Positions 16,109 through 25,345 of a DNA stretch of 64,000 nucleotides are shown here, piece after piece. Within the stretch, counting starts at the first letter, position 1, and each line of letters opens with the position of its first letter. The DNA lies in assembly GCA_018434685.1 (NCBI GenBank), contig JAHDOV010000013.1, positions 1-64,000 on the forward strand, read 5' to 3'. The position numbers and the translations under genes were made by a program. This stretch comes from Deltaproteobacteria bacterium. Its GTDB lineage: Bacteria; Desulfobacterota; Desulfomonilia; UBA1062. The notes beneath the pieces are model-generated. The model had not been told where the DNA came from, searched no databases, and saw only the letters and a program-made list of their open reading frames with translations.

Positions 16109-19012
16109 CTAAGGTTCCTTCCTGTCGAGCTCGGTACGGACCGCCTTTGCAATATCGTGGAGGATATAGGGTTTCTTCACATAACTCCCTGCCCCGAGGC
16201 TGAGCGTCCCCTTGACCCGGTCGGATTCGGAATACCCGCTCACGATGATGGCCTTCTGGCCTTTGTGGATCTCCAGTATCTTCCGGTAGGTCTCGTGCCC
16301 GTCCATACCGGGATCCATGATCATGTCCAGAAGCAGCAGATCGGCCTTCTGCGTTTGCATGTACTCAAGGGCCTCTTCACCACTGGCCACAACATCGACC
16401 CGATATCCCAGTTTTTGCAGGAACTGCTGTGCAATCTCCCGCTGGTCCTGGACATCGTCGATAACAAGGATCTTCTCCGTTCCACTGAAGGTGGAAAGGG
16501 GCTGTTTTGAATCCTGCACCTCCATCTCCAGCCGGGTAACCGGAAAATACAGCTCGAACCGTGTTCCTGTGCCCAGTTCCGTATCAACATCGATAAATCC
16601 CTGATGATCCTTCACGGTGGACCAGATAACGGCCATGCCAAGGCCGGTCCCGCTTCTGCCCATCACCTTCTTGGAATAGAACGGTTCAAAGATCCTCTTG
16701 ACGTCTTCAGGAGAAATCCCGATACCGCTGTCCTCGACACTCAATACCGCATATTCACCTTCCTCAATGGTATCGAATCCCCTGATGGGGGTCTCCACAT
16801 ACTGATTTCTCGTGGATACCGTGATGGTGCCGCCATCGGGCATGGCCTCCGCCGCATTGGAAACGAGGTTCATGAGGGTCTTGGAAAGATGGACGCTCGA
16901 TCCGAGGATATTGAGGAGTTTGTCTTCCAGGCGGAAATCGGCCCGGACAAGGGGATGGTACTGAGCGAGCTTGCTGTACTCGGGGCTCCTGAAGTATTCC
17001 TGAACGATGGGGTTGAGATTCAACACATTGGATACATTCACCCCGCGCCGTGCAAGGGTCAACAAGTCCTGAACAATGGCAGCGGCCTTTTCTCCCGACC
17101 GCTTGATCACCTCCAGGGACTTCCGCATGGGGCTCCCCTCCGGAACCTCCATGAGCAGGATCTCCGGATAGCTCACGATTCCGCTGAGAATATTGTTCAG
17201 ATCGTGGGCAACTCCGCCCGCAAGGGTACCTATTGCCTCCATCTTCTGGGAGCGCTGCAGCTGCAGCTCCAGTCTCTTCTTGTCCTGTTCGGCCTTCCTG
17301 CGCTCGGTGATGTCATGACCGACGGCGAGGATCTCCGAGACCTGAGAGTCCTTGTCATAGATTGCCGTATTGCTCCAGGACACCCAGACCTTCTCTCCCA
17401 GGCGGCGGACACTCTCACTCTCGAAGTGATCGTGCCGGTCAGGGTTCCGGAGGAATTCACCGTACAGGGAGGAGAGATCGCCACCGGAGGAATCCGTAAT
17501 CGGGACAATCATGCCCAGTGCATTTCTTCCCAGGATCTCATCTTCGGTATATCCATAAAATTCCTGGGCATATTTATTCAGGAAGGTAATCTTACCTTTC
17601 GGGTCCAGGCGCAGAATGATGCTGTTCGCACTCTCGACGAGCACCCGGTATTTCTCTTCGCTCGCATGCAGTTTTTCGAAGAATCTCGCGTTGTTGATGC
17701 TTATGGCGATCTGGGGGGCAACCCCCATGAGCAGGTTCAGGTCACTCTGTCTCGGGTGTGCCGCAGAATTCATGTTGACCACGCAGAGCACTCCCAGAGA
17801 CTCATTCTCATAGACGATGGGCACACAAATGAAGGAATGGGTTCCGGTCAGGTCCACGAGATCCTTTGACCGGGCAGACAGGTCACTCGATATCTCCTCC
17901 ACATTGTCGATGAGGTACGGCTTCTGTTCCTTGTATGCCAGCACAAGGGGACCTTTGGATGCCGGATTGTCGAGGTGAAGCCGGATTCTCGAGAAATACC
18001 GTTCCTGATCGGATTCAAATCCGTAGCCTGCACGGTACACGAGGCGGGTCTTCTCCTCGTTGCCCAGGAGCACCATGCCCCGGTTATAGTCCAGGTGCTT
18101 CTCGAGCGTCATCATTACCCGTTCGAGCAGCTCGTCGATGTCGAGCACACTCGATATGGTCTTGCCGATCTCCTGTACGAGCTGCGCCTCATTAAACCGT
18201 TTGCTTGTCTCTTTCAGCAGCAGTTCCGCACTCTGTGACTGATTCTCCACCTTCTCGCTGAGCCCCTGTTTCTCCAGGTGCCATGCATATGCGGTGATGC
18301 CGAAAACAGCACTCAGACAGGCGATGACTGTGAGGAACAGCCAGGTGGAGGGGATGAAAAACGAGAGGGCAAGGCACAGGAGCGGGCCGAGAAGGGAGAT
18401 ATAATTGCGGACCCGCTTCCATACCAGGAATGAGGGTTCCTCCCACGAGATGATGTACCGGCAGAATTCCCCACCCCGGTGGAGGCATTCGGTATGTTCG
18501 ATAGTGGCGAATTCCCCGGTGAAGGGCTCTGCGATAGCCTCGAAAAGACCAAACCGGTTCTCGCACTGATATGGTTTCTCCTCCACCCCGTTGCTTGGAT
18601 AGGCTGAAATCTCATACCGGTTTGATGCGAGCTTGCGGGTCTTGAAATAGCCGCCGCGGGTCACCTTGTTGCCTATGGATTCGACCAGTCCATAGGCAAC
18701 TCCGGGGGTCAGGAAGCCATAGACATACTGACGCACGGCATCATATGACTTCGAGGTGGCCTCCATGCGCCCGGCTTCACGGGCGATATCGGGGTTGCCG
18801 GTCTTTTCACGGACGATTTCGTAGAAACGGTCTGACTGTTCCTGGGTGAACCAGAAGCCCATGTCATCGAGTTCGTAACGGCTGAGCCCTGCATAGTCGA
18901 GTATCTCGTCGATATCGATATCCGGATAATTCTTCTGGATATACTCGAGATACGTGTTGATAAGGCGAATGTGATACAGTTTCACCTTTGCGCTTCTGTC
19001 TGATGTCATCAT
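16109..19012 (-). CDS. Membrane hybrid sensor histidine kinase (V4R-like, GAF, PAS, HisKA, HATPase, REC)
   Basis: 967 residues. The N-terminal 190 residues contain a sensory domain ending EHTECLHRGGEFCRYI, which resembles 4-vinyl-reductase/V4R modules. Two membrane helices follow (about 200-245), then a GAF domain (about 275-455) and a PAS domain (about 460-580). HisKA carries the phospho-His in GGVAHDLNNI (about 603). The ATPase has LMNLVSNAAEAM (N box), DSGIGISPED (G1) and GRSGTGLGMAV (G2). A C-terminal receiver has its Asp in LLLLDMIM (about 895) and Lys in YVKKPY. No DNA-binding partner is adjacent, so its output is unknown. Confidence 0.88.
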   Translation of the reverse strand: MMTSDRSAKVKLYHIRLINTYLEYIQKNYPDIDIDEILDYAGLSRYELDDMGFWFTQEQSDRFYEIVREKTGNPDIAREAGRMEATSKSYDAVRQYVYGFLTPGVAYGLVESIGNKVTRGGYFKTRKLASNRYEISAYPSNGVEEKPYQCENRFGLFEAIAEPFTGEFATIEHTECLHRGGEFCRYIISWEEPSFLVWKRVRNYISLLGPLLCLALSFFIPSTWLFLTVIACLSAVFGITAYAWHLEKQGLSEKVENQSQSAELLLKETSKRFNEAQLVQEIGKTISSVLDIDELLERVMMTLEKHLDYNRGMVLLGNEEKTRLVYRAGYGFESDQERYFSRIRLHLDNPASKGPLVLAYKEQKPYLIDNVEEISSDLSARSKDLVDLTGTHSFICVPIVYENESLGVLCVVNMNSAAHPRQSDLNLLMGVAPQIAISINNARFFEKLHASEEKYRVLVESANSIILRLDPKGKITFLNKYAQEFYGYTEDEILGRNALGMIVPITDSSGGDLSSLYGEFLRNPDRHDHFESESVRRLGEKVWVSWSNTAIYDKDSQVSEILAVGHDITERRKAEQDKKRLELQLQRSQKMEAIGTLAGGVAHDLNNILSGIVSYPEILLMEVPEGSPMRKSLEVIKRSGEKAAAIVQDLLTLARRGVNVSNVLNLNPIVQEYFRSPEYSKLAQYHPLVRADFRLEDKLLNILGSSVHLSKTLMNLVSNAAEAMPDGGTITVSTRNQYVETPIRGFDTIEEGEYAVLSVEDSGIGISPEDVKRIFEPFYSKKVMGRSGTGLGMAVIWSTVKDHQGFIDVDTELGTGTRFELYFPVTRLEMEVQDSKQPLSTFSGTEKILVIDDVQDQREIAQQFLQKLGYRVDVVASGEEALEYMQTQKADLLLLDMIMDPGMDGHETYRKILEIHKGQKAIIVSGYSESDRVKGTLSLGAGSYVKKPYILHDIAKAVRTELDRKEP

Positions 19013-19176
19013 CCCACCGATAGCCGGGCACTGGCAGCACGTTATCTATACACCGCCACAGCCATTTCCCCTGCGACGCGAGAGCATTTCCTTCATGATT
19101 CCTATGCCTTCCACGTCACAGCACTCCCCCCAAGAGCTCTTTTATGGAGTACCTATCGGAAGAATGAATAAAAATA

Positions 19177-19208
19177 ATGAAGATGACCTGATAAAGTGTC
19201 ATCTTCAT
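19177..19208 (-). terminator. Rho-independent terminator of the PilZ gene
   Basis: On the minus strand an 11-bp perfect stem (arms 19198-19208 and 19177-19187, ATGAAGATGAC and its complement) is followed by TATTTTTATTC. It lies 38 bases after the stop of the PilZ gene. Confidence 0.85.
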
Positions 19209-19245
19209 GGGGTGAAACCTGATTCAGCAGGGAGCAGCAGCTCCC

Positions 19246-21375
19246 TTAGCGCTTGATCAGGTTTCTGATGATGAATCTCAGGAATTTCAGTGTGCTGAAC
19301 CTCAGCTGCTGCCTCATGTAATCGATGTATTCGTCGCCGAAGCGCGAATTGATTATCCAGAGGTTGTACCGCTTGTCAAACTCGACGCCGGCACGCTGTG
19401 CATATTCGAGCGGATATACCATGATCGGTATCTTCTCCCTGGCATACACGTGCCCCATCTGCTCCACAGCAGTCTCCAGTACACCCCAGGGCATGTTTTC
19501 CTCGTCCATGACAATGATCTTGATATTGTTCAGGAGTTCGGAGAGATTGGTGCCCATGTTGGATTGATCGACGATCAGGACGGCCTTGAGCTGTCCCTGG
19601 TATTTCAGCGCAACAGCCTTACTCTTCCTGGTCAGTCCAAGTCGATCGTAGACCTGCTCGAGGGGTTCCTCCGGATAGGTCAGGTCGAATCCGAACATGT
19701 CGAGCATGAGACCGCCCGAGTTCTGTTCATAGAATTTTCTCAGCTGCTGGTGATCTTCCGCCTCACAGGGGGAGAGGCTCCACCCGTCCGGAAGGGTCTG
19801 CTGCTGACCGGAGAGCGTATGGTAGAAATAGGCATACGTATCCATGGAACAGGCCTTGGGATTCTTGAAATGCCGGCAGAACCCGCCGAAGAAGTAGTCC
19901 GGGAATTTATTGTTCGGCCGGTAGTAGATGACCATGTAATCCATGCCGATCGACGGAATACGGTACAGCCCGTCATAGAAGATGTGGCTGTGCCTCATGA
20001 TATTCAGACCGATCTGCCGTGCGCCCTTGGAGGTTGCGGCCAGGTGATAGATCATCCAGGACCGCTGATAGGCCTTGATGGCACAGTTGTGGCCGTAGAT
20101 CTTCCCATTGCGCTGATAGGTGAGACAGGAAAAGATCTCCTGGCACTCCTGGTAGAGCTTCCGGTAGGTGTCTTTGAATTCCTCTTTGTAGGGACTCAAC
20201 GATTCATATTTCTTGGGATAGATAAACCCGGATTTGAAGAAGAACTCCCACAGGGTGTCCATGTCGATCTCCGAAGTCATATTTGCCCTGGGGTCATAGG
20301 CATTACTGACAATATCGAACAATCTGCAGTAGGAGACCGTATCCATGTCGGTAATGAGAAAACCATGGTGGATCGATCTGCCCCGCTTGCGCTCGCTGTA
20401 CACAACCTGGGCAGAGCAGGTGAGCTGAAAGCCCCCTGCAAAGAGGATCGTGATATCCCTGATGATAATCCCCGGCATGAGCAGTGCTTCATCGCTGCTT
20501 TCATCCACGGAAAACCCGGTGGCCCCGATATCGGACAGGTCATAGGTGACCCTCTTGTTGCTCAGGGGGTGCATGAACGTGATCTTGGGCGTTGGAACGA
20601 GCTTGATGCGGGGATGGCGATACTTGCGCTTTTTATAACGCACATGCGGTGTATTGGTGGGGGCAACGACAATCACGGGATATTCTCCGCTCTCGTTGAC
20701 CTGGAGCAGGCGGGCTTCTCCTGAAAGGACCTGTTCCCGGCCGCACCTCAGGTTCATCGTCAGCGGTGCGGCATCCCTGAGCAGGTCCTTCAGGTTCGTC
20801 CCGGACGGCTCGAGCCGTATGCACAATCCTTCGAAGCTGAAATCCACCAGGGTTCCCGCGAGCCGGCAACCGGCACAGGCGAGCTCCACATCGATATTCC
20901 TGCAGGTAAACCTCCGTGAGTTCCTCTGCCCGATGATAAAACCCTTGGGCGGTATCCTCACCATTATCGAAGAGTCGTCTCTGTTGACGGTCTCCATGGG
21001 CATGAGAACCACTGATTTGCCGTCATCTATGATGAGATCGAGGAGCTCGAAGTTCTCGAAGCTGACCATGCCCATCGCCGGGACATGGAACTTCACGAGG
21101 TTCCCCTGGCAGGGATCTGCCTGGAGCAGCCTGAGTAGAAAATCTTCCCCGGTGAGGGAGTGCCGGAGCCTGGCAAACACATCACCACTGATGAAATGGA
21201 TATGATTCAGGATGTTTATCAACGACTTCTGGTGAATGGTCCGTGCCGATTTCAGCCCGCTGCCAAGATCCCTGTGGTTGAACGGAATCAGTGTGCCTGT
21301 CGAAAAAGACGGACCGGAAACAGCTCCGAGAGTGTTATGTGCCAGTTCCTGGATGTAGTCTTTGTCTGAATCCAC
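19246..21375 (-). CDS. Large protein with two PilZ-like domains and a GNAT-like C-terminal half
   Basis: About 709 residues from the GTG at 21375 (AGAGG eight bases upstream); another GTG lies at 21384. Two PilZ-type modules follow a helical N-terminus: one with RNSRRF (near 155) and DFSFEGLCIRL, one with RYRHP-like KRKYRHPRIK (near 250) and DLSDIGATGFSV. The RxxxR plus [DN]xSxxG pattern is how PilZ domains bind cyclic di-GMP. The C-terminal half (about 370-700) looks like an acyltransferase-type fold: DGWSLSPCEAEDHQQLRKFY, then SKAVALKYQGQLKAVLIVD. It could be a c-di-GMP-controlled acyltransferase; no partner gene shows the substrate. A terminator follows. Confidence 0.7.
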   Translation of the reverse strand: MDSDKDYIQELAHNTLGAVSGPSFSTGTLIPFNHRDLGSGLKSARTIHQKSLINILNHIHFISGDVFARLRHSLTGEDFLLRLLQADPCQGNLVKFHVPAMGMVSFENFELLDLIIDDGKSVVLMPMETVNRDDSSIMVRIPPKGFIIGQRNSRRFTCRNIDVELACAGCRLAGTLVDFSFEGLCIRLEPSGTNLKDLLRDAAPLTMNLRCGREQVLSGEARLLQVNESGEYPVIVVAPTNTPHVRYKKRKYRHPRIKLVPTPKITFMHPLSNKRVTYDLSDIGATGFSVDESSDEALLMPGIIIRDITILFAGGFQLTCSAQVVYSERKRGRSIHHGFLITDMDTVSYCRLFDIVSNAYDPRANMTSEIDMDTLWEFFFKSGFIYPKKYESLSPYKEEFKDTYRKLYQECQEIFSCLTYQRNGKIYGHNCAIKAYQRSWMIYHLAATSKGARQIGLNIMRHSHIFYDGLYRIPSIGMDYMVIYYRPNNKFPDYFFGGFCRHFKNPKACSMDTYAYFYHTLSGQQQTLPDGWSLSPCEAEDHQQLRKFYEQNSGGLMLDMFGFDLTYPEEPLEQVYDRLGLTRKSKAVALKYQGQLKAVLIVDQSNMGTNLSELLNNIKIIVMDEENMPWGVLETAVEQMGHVYAREKIPIMVYPLEYAQRAGVEFDKRYNLWIINSRFGDEYIDYMRQQLRFSTLKFLRFIIRNLIKR

Positions 21376-21705
21376 TGCAGTCACCTCTTCACTGAAATAA
21401 TTACAAAAATAACACGGTTACATACCCGCTTTGCCCTGACCTGCAACACCAACCCGACCCGGAACATCTCCCGAGGCAGATATTCCAGGGGGCCTGCCTG
21501 CAGGAGGGATACCCACGCCCTGCAAATACACAATCAATCTATGTCAGCAATTGTAAACTAGTTTCTAAATATTACAAGCGATTTCATTACACAGCCCCGA
21601 TTTTTCACAGTACCTTTGCACAAGGCTGCCCAAAGATTATCTGTATCATATTTCCCATGAAAAGGGTATCCGTCAGACAGCGCCCGCCAGGAACATGCCT
21701 GCCTC
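21376..21705. other. Intergenic stretch upstream of the PilZ gene
   Basis: About 330 bases between two minus-strand genes. The part around 21540-21600 is AT-rich and is the likely promoter region of the PilZ gene, but no hexamer pair stands out. No small gene or strong hairpin was found. Confidence 0.4.
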
Positions 21706-22515
21706 TCATCGAGGCTTCTTGCCTGCACCAATGATGAGCGGGGTATAGGTGAACCGCCTCGGATCATTGAAGAAGACCTCGAAATCCTTAAAGAAGCCAT
21801 CGTATCCTCCGGGGTAGTCCTCAAACACCGTCCTGGCCTTCCTGGCAGCCATCTCGAGTTTTTTGATCCAGTTGAAATGGTCCTGGGATCTGAGTTCGCC
21901 ATAGATAAGATGATGAGCCATGAGATGAAGCCTGATATCCCTGAATCCAAGGTCGAGAAGATAGGTATAGAGCTTCCTGCCCACAAACGGATCGAAATTG
22001 AATCGTTCGCTCATGGTATTCATCAACTGCTGCAGGACATTTTCCATATGGCCAGTCAGCGGGTAATGATTCAGGCAGTTGTAATCGAGATCGAGGAGAC
22101 ACAGCACCCCATCGGGCTTCAGACAGGTGCCGAGATTCCCGATGATAGCCGGGGCCTCTTTCTGGAAATACTCCAGAACGAACCTGACCCAGATAAAATC
22201 AAACTGACCGGGCAGTTCCATCGGGCGGGTGAAATCCATAATCTGAAAATCAATACCGGGCGCAGACCCGAACTTCTGCCGTGCATAGGCTACCCGCTCC
22301 CCGGAGAAATCAACACCGAGCACCTCTCCTCCGGGCTGAACCAGCTCGTGCAGGATCGACGACACCTTGCCCGATCCGCAGCCCACGTCCAGGACACGTG
22401 CCCCAGGCCCGATTCCACACCAGGCCGCCTGCTGTTTTACCTCTTCCGGATCAGTCTTGATATCGAGCCGGTGGGCCTCTTCCGGATTTTCCATCAGGTA
22501 CGTATTCGATTTCAT
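21706..22515 (-). CDS. Class I SAM-dependent methyltransferase
   Basis: 269 residues from the ATG at 22515, with GAGAGGAA ten bases upstream; the GTG at 22524 is too close to that site. Motif I is VLDVGCGSGKVSSIL, motif II ends VLGVDFSGERV, and a later strand is DFIWVRFVLEYF with LCLLDLDY. This is the Methyltransf_11/25 type that methylates small molecules. The substrate is unknown. AT-rich sequence lies upstream (22516-22610) and the gene appears to be alone. Confidence 0.82.
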   Translation of the reverse strand: MKSNTYLMENPEEAHRLDIKTDPEEVKQQAAWCGIGPGARVLDVGCGSGKVSSILHELVQPGGEVLGVDFSGERVAYARQKFGSAPGIDFQIMDFTRPMELPGQFDFIWVRFVLEYFQKEAPAIIGNLGTCLKPDGVLCLLDLDYNCLNHYPLTGHMENVLQQLMNTMSERFNFDPFVGRKLYTYLLDLGFRDIRLHLMAHHLIYGELRSQDHFNWIKKLEMAARKARTVFEDYPGGYDGFFKDFEVFFNDPRRFTYTPLIIGAGKKPR

Positions 22516-22610
22516 ACTAATCACATTCCTCTCATTAAATTTTAAAGAACAATTACAGAGAATGAATATTGCTATATGTTTTATTATATAATCAAGTAAG
22601 TATCAATGAA

Positions 22611-22979
22611 TTAATGTTGCGTGTCCGCTTGTTTTCCCCGCGCCCTCCTGGCTCTCCTGTTTTTCTGCCTGCGGATCTTCTGAACCTCTTTTCCAACAGA
22701 GGATGACTTTCCCAGCAGGGTCTCCTCAACCTTGTCGGTGAGGAGACGCCTGGCGAAGAACCGGTTCATAGCCTGAGACCTGGCCTTCTGGCATTTCACC
22801 TCTACGCCGGTGGGGATGTGCCTGAGGTAAACGCAGCTGGAGGTCTTGTTGACCTTCTGCCCCCCCCTGCCCTGGGCATGGATAAACTTCTCTTCCAGGT
22901 CTCGCTCGTGAATACCCAGTTCGAGCATCCTGTCTTCAAGCATCTTGATCTTCTCGGGAGAGATGAACTCGTTGCTCAT
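22611..22979 (-). CDS. Small class I release-factor-like protein (ArfB/YaeJ-like)
   Basis: 122 residues. HAQGRGGQKVNKTSSCVYL contains the GGQ tripeptide (residues 39-41) that triggers peptidyl-tRNA hydrolysis in release factors. The tail is very basic (KIRRQKNRRARRARGK), as in ArfB, which enters the empty mRNA channel of stalled ribosomes. There is no codon-recognition domain. It is probably a ribosome-rescue peptidyl-tRNA hydrolase; PrfH-type factors are an alternative. The upstream zinc-ribbon gene is 46 bases away on the same strand and may be cotranscribed. Confidence 0.85.
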   Translation of the reverse strand: MSNEFISPEKIKMLEDRMLELGIHERDLEEKFIHAQGRGGQKVNKTSSCVYLRHIPTGVEVKCQKARSQAMNRFFARRLLTDKVEETLLGKSSSVGKEVQKIRRQKNRRARRARGKQADTQH

Positions 22980-23025
22980 GGCCTCTGCCTTTTCCGCGGG
23001 TTCAGGATAGTTGTCCTGCCCGGTC

Positions 23026-23358
23026 TCAGCGGATATAGATCACGTAGTACAGGGTGAACATGAGGTAGATGAAGGCCAGGGTAAGGAAGAACGGCCAGTT
23101 TCCATGGAAGGAGACCGGACCGAAGAGCCAGTATCCGCAGTGGGGGCAACGGGTGAACCATCGGCGGGACACGATACCGTTGCACCGGGAGCAGTGACGG
23201 ATTCTCTTGCCCTGGGTGAGTTCCCTAAGCTCGATATTCTTCTTCAGGCAGGCATGAACGTTGAGATCTTTCCCGCAGCCCGGACACCTGATATCCGTGG
23301 GCTGAAAATCATCCCATACCACCTTCTTCCCGCACTCCGGACATTTCATTACGATCAT
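23026..23358 (-). CDS. Zinc-ribbon protein with one membrane helix
   Basis: 110 residues. Four CxxC pairs are visible (CPEC, CPGC, CSRC, CPHC), enough for two zinc ribbons, followed by a single C-terminal membrane helix (PFFLTLAFIYLMFTLYYVI). The family is not recognised by name. The ribbon would face the cytoplasm if the helix is a tail anchor. An alternative start is the Met three codons in; neither has a clear ribosome site. Confidence 0.68.
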   Translation of the reverse strand: MIVMKCPECGKKVVWDDFQPTDIRCPGCGKDLNVHACLKKNIELRELTQGKRIRHCSRCNGIVSRRWFTRCPHCGYWLFGPVSFHGNWPFFLTLAFIYLMFTLYYVIYIR

Positions 23359-23395
23359 ATGTTGTCGAGACCCCCACTATCGGTGTACGGGCTTT

Positions 23396-23956
23396 TCAAA
23401 GCCACCTGCCACCCTCTTTAACAGAAATTGCAAGGTCCAGTGTATCAGAACCGTAGGTAATCAGCAATGTTACAATATTACCCTGTCCATAAAAGACCGC
23501 GTCAAGCCTTGGATCACCGCGCAGATGGACCTCCCGGGGCAGCATGTTCTCTCCGAGCCAGACAGTGCCCCAGGTATAGGTCACCTTGAGCACATCGCCC
23601 GACTTCCTTCTGTAGAGGTAGGGTCCCCGCGGCGGGGTACCTGCGATAACCCCGACAATATCCTTGAGCGGGATATCGTACTGGCTGATGGGTCTGCCCC
23701 ACGTATCGAAAACGCTCAGGAGCCCGTCCTGCATGGTCAGCGTGTAGGCCGTCAGCCCCCCTGGACCGTAGATCTGGGCTGCTCCGGCAGTGTCCGAGGT
23801 GACGCACAGGGCCCCGTCCACACGGATGTTCTTCCCGTTGACCACCCCGCTGGCGACAAACTCGGCGCGGAACGGGTACTGCCCGTCCGGGGCAACGGCA
23901 AGGGATGCACAGCCGGCGATGAAGACCACGATCAGCGCGGAGAAAAGAAACCTCAT
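23396..23956 (-). CDS. Outer-membrane-type lipoprotein, LolB/DUF4292-like
   Basis: 186 residues with a short signal peptide and lipobox FIAGC (lipidated Cys16). The remainder alternates beta-strand-like segments (FRAEFVASGVVNGKNIRVDG, AAQIYGPGGLTAYTLTMQDG, LLSVFDTWG) that fit the half-barrel fold of LolB and DUF4292 proteins, which carry or receive lipoproteins. The assignment is by fold-like pattern only. The divergent universal stress gene starts 83 bases away. Confidence 0.65.
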   Translation of the reverse strand: MRFLFSALIVVFIAGCASLAVAPDGQYPFRAEFVASGVVNGKNIRVDGALCVTSDTAGAAQIYGPGGLTAYTLTMQDGLLSVFDTWGRPISQYDIPLKDIVGVIAGTPPRGPYLYRRKSGDVLKVTYTWGTVWLGENMLPREVHLRGDPRLDAVFYGQGNIVTLLITYGSDTLDLAISVKEGGRWL

Positions 23957-24039
23957 AATGAGAGCCTATACCCGCTTGGCCCCACAAAGGCAAGCAGGGA
24001 GGTATTGACACGGCCCTGTCTGCGATTACTTATAGGACT

Positions 24040-24498
24040 ATGGTAGAAAGAATTCTCATCCCGACGGATTTCAGCGAATCAGCACGATATGCCCTGGGTT
24101 ATGCCATAGACCTGAACAAACTCCTCAAGGCCAGACTCTACCTGCTCCACGTACTCCAGGACTTTACGGAATTCTCCGAGTACAACCTCAGCCCCACCAT
24201 TCTGCCGCAGCTCTATGTGGAATTCGAGGAGAATGCCGTCAAGAGGCTCGAAGAAATGGCTCAAGCCATGATTCCTCCCGAAACCCCCTGCGGCACCTAT
24301 ATCCTCCACGGGGTGCCCTTCTACGAGATTATCCAGTTTGCAAGGCGCGAGCGCGTGGACCTCATCGTGATAGGATCCCACGGACGCACGGGACTCAAGC
24401 AGGTGCTGTTCGGCCATACGGCCGAGAAGGTGGTCAAGAAGGCACCCTGCCCCGTCCTTACGGTCAGGCACCCGGAAACGGAATTCACCATGCCCTGA
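24040..24498 (+). CDS. Universal stress protein (UspA family)
   Basis: 152 residues, a single Usp domain. It begins MVERILIPTDFSESARYAL, and the ATP-binding signature G-2x-G-9x-G(S/T) appears as GSHGRTGLKQVLFGHTAE, followed by APCPVLTV. Such proteins bind ATP or AMP and are induced in stress or growth arrest. The gene is divergent from the lipoprotein gene and convergent with mlaF-like. The ribosome site (TAGGA) is weak. Confidence 0.9.
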   Translation: MVERILIPTDFSESARYALGYAIDLNKLLKARLYLLHVLQDFTEFSEYNLSPTILPQLYVEFEENAVKRLEEMAQAMIPPETPCGTYILHGVPFYEIIQFARRERVDLIVIGSHGRTGLKQVLFGHTAEKVVKKAPCPVLTVRHPETEFTMP

Positions 24499-24595
24499 CC
24501 GGCGAGCGGGAAACAACCTCCTGCCTGGAACACTGCTTGAGAGCAGCCCCCCATGTGTGCTGTCACGCCGGGCAACACACCGGACACAGCGCTCG

Positions 24596-25345
24596 CTACT
24601 TGATGGGGTTGATGGGCCCCTCGAGCTTTCCTTCCACAAACTGCCTCACCAGGGGATCGGTGGTCTGCTGGAACATCTCCGGTTCCCCGTGGAAGACGAT
24701 GCGACCCTCGTAGATCATGGCCATGTAATCAGCCACCTCGAAGGCACCGTGGATATCGTGGCTGATGACCAGGCTCGTGGCCTGTGACTTCAGCTGGACC
24801 TGCCTGATCAGCGTGTTGATGGCGCAGGTCATCACCGGATCGAGCCCCGTGGTGGGCTCGTCGAAGAGCAGGATCTTCGGATTCATGGCAAGGGCGCGGG
24901 CAAGCCCCACCCGCTTTCTCATCCCGCCGGAGAGCTGCGAGGGCAGCTTCTTCTCGATACCGCTGAGTCCCACCTCCTTGAGCAGCCTCGACACTTCCCG
25001 GCCGATTTCCTCCCGGGAGAGGCCGGTGTGCATGGCAAAGGGGAACCCGACGTTCTCGCCGACGTTCATGGAATCGAACAGGGCCGCATCCTGAAAGCAC
25101 ACCCCGAAATCCTTGCGTGCCTCGTTGAGCTGGACCTCGTCCATGGTGCTGATATCCCTGCCGTCTATGAGGATCTGTCCGGAATCCGGCTTGATCAGCC
25201 CGAGAATATGCTTGAGGAGAACACTCTTTCCCGTTCCGGTCGGCCCTATGATGACCGTGATCTTGCCCTTGGGGAGAGAGAGGTCGAGGTTGTCGAGAAC
25301 CTTCTGACCCTTGAATGTCTTCGTCAGTGCCCGGATCTCGATCAC
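24596..25345 (-). CDS. ABC transporter ATPase, MlaF-like
   Basis: 249 residues. Walker A is GPTGTGKS (34-41), the signature is [14 protein letters not shown], Walker B is [12 protein letters not shown], and the switch His is in VISHD. The MlaF/Ttg2A-type features are [22 protein letters not shown]. MlaF powers phospholipid trafficking between inner and outer membranes with MlaE and MlaD, but neither of those lies next to it here, so it may be an orphan. Its ATG overlaps the end of the nitrilase gene by four bases (ATGA), so the two are cotranslated. Confidence 0.85.
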   Translation of the reverse strand: MIEIRALTKTFKGQKVLDNLDLSLPKGKITVIIGPTGTGKSVLLKHILGLIKPDSGQILIDGRDISTMDEVQLNEARKDFGVCFQDAALFDSMNVGENVGFPFAMHTGLSREEIGREVSRLLKEVGLSGIEKKLPSQLSGGMRKRVGLARALAMNPKILLFDEPTTGLDPVMTCAINTLIRQVQLKSQATSLVISHDIHGAFEVADYMAMIYEGRIVFHGEPEMFQQTTDPLVRQFVEGKLEGPINPIK

